Of a DNA stretch of 22,478 nt, positions 22,000 through 22,478 are shown piece by piece. Position numbers and translations under genes: made by a program. Source of the stretch: a virus; the IMG/VR virus record IMGVR_UViG_3300046000_004453, positions 1-22,478 of that record, one strand, 5' to 3'. Under the pieces are notes generated by a model, which saw only the letters and a program-made list of their open reading frames with translations, did not search any database and was not told the DNA's origin. The number at the start of each line of letters is the position of its first letter. Positions within the stretch are counted from its first letter, which is position 1.

Positions 22000-22478
22000 A
22001 TGTCCAAGATCTCGCGTGCGATTCAGAAAATTTTCGGCGGTTCTCTGACCCCCTCGGGCAACATTGCTCAGTTTGGCTCGCTCGCGGCTGGCTCCATCGC
22101 GTACTCCAGCGATCCCGCTGTCATCCAAGCCCTGAGTCAGTACCTCAATGGTTGGTCGGCGGCGGTGCAAGGCTCCAACTCTCCCGCGCTGCAAGACCGC
22201 AACGCTCTCGACTTCTTGTTCTCCCGTCAGCTCGCGTACCTCATGCAAGCGGGTTTGGCCGAGTGGGACAGTGCCACGACATATTACACGGGTTCATGGT
22301 GTCAGGTTGACGGCGTGCCTTACGTCTCGCTTACCGATACCAATCTCAACAACAACCCCACGACCGAGACGAACGACTGGCGCTTGGTCGCGACGACGCT
22401 GGCTCCCTCGATGCCGGGCGTCGCTAAAGCGTGGATCATCTTTAACGGTCAAGGCGGCGGCAGCACTTACGATTCGTA
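22000..22478 (+). CDS. Tail fibre protein, N-terminal part (partial)
   Basis: Open from ATG 22000 to the window end, 159 codons visible. The pattern KIFGGSLTPSGNIAQFGSLAAGSIAYSSDPAVIQALSQYLNGWSAAVQGSNSPALQDRNALDFLFSRQLAYLMQAGLAEWDSATTYYTGSW is characteristic of the base of phage tail fibres ('F...p...~~.FGS..ag...~s.dp..Iqs...w..GW..A...~n.Pa..d.NAl.~~~~~QlaYl~Q.GipeWd..t.Y'), followed by a carbohydrate-binding-like stretch (YVSLTDTNLNNNPT). The position after the DUF2612 baseplate gene is the normal place for the main fibre. The receptor-binding tip is outside the window. Confidence 0.85.
   Translation, partial: MSKISRAIQKIFGGSLTPSGNIAQFGSLAAGSIAYSSDPAVIQALSQYLNGWSAAVQGSNSPALQDRNALDFLFSRQLAYLMQAGLAEWDSATTYYTGSWCQVDGVPYVSLTDTNLNNNPTTETNDWRLVATTLAPSMPGVAKAWIIFNGQGGGSTYDS

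Noticed and set aside
1-22478. Search for tRNA, CRISPR, insertion sequences and attachment sites
   Set aside because: None seen by eye: no cloverleaf ends with CCA, no spaced direct repeats of CRISPR type, no transposase or integrase. The repeats found are all within coding sequence.

Overview
The window is about 22.5 kb of the virion-structure module of a tailed phage or prophage with a contractile tail (myovirus type). Nearly all of it runs on the + strand in the standard morphogenesis order: end of the large terminase, portal, Mu F-like minor head protein, DUF2213 protease/scaffold, cement protein, DUF2184 major capsid protein, head-tail connectors, DUF3383 sheath, tube, tail chaperones, tape measure, Dit-like protein, hub, gp138-like spike, tailspike, gp25-like wedge, baseplate J, DUF2612 protein and tail fibre. 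No integrase, lysis, replication, tRNA, rRNA or CRISPR feature was seen. Family assignments were made by reading conserved motifs, not by a database search.

Layout. Bases 2-328 are the 3' end of the large terminase. Bases 261-1446 hold a three-gene cassette on the opposite strand (glycosyltransferase-like gene plus two small unknown genes, joined by ATGA overlaps), lying between terminase and portal. Bases 1447-1587 are a short divergent intergenic region with a GATACAA palindrome and a strong GC-rich hairpin. Bases 1588-6720 are the capsid genes, 6720-9134 connector and neck genes, 9141-12619 sheath, tube, chaperones and tape measure, and 12621-22478 baseplate, tailspike and fibres.

How it works together. 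Terminase packages DNA through the portal into a capsid built of the DUF2184 protein, the cement protein and the protease/scaffold. The connectors close the head. The sheath and tube are assembled on a short tape measure with the help of a chaperone pair that appears to be made by programmed -1 frameshifting at T_TTT_TTT (11094-11100). The baseplate carries an unusual protein: a baseplate 'plug' domain fused to a roughly 1400-residue repeat shaft and beta-helix tailspike whose DNA is clearly more AT-rich than its surroundings.

Host. GC content is moderate to high (one hand-counted line has 35 of 60 G/C). I see no Shine-Dalgarno sequence before any + strand gene. Genes either overlap (ATGA/GTGA) or, for the cement, capsid, sheath, tube and fibre genes, follow a leader with a shared CCTTAACC-like word. 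This suggests a host lineage that makes little use of Shine-Dalgarno initiation (Bacteroidota are the known example, and others are possible), but the sequence alone does not identify the host.
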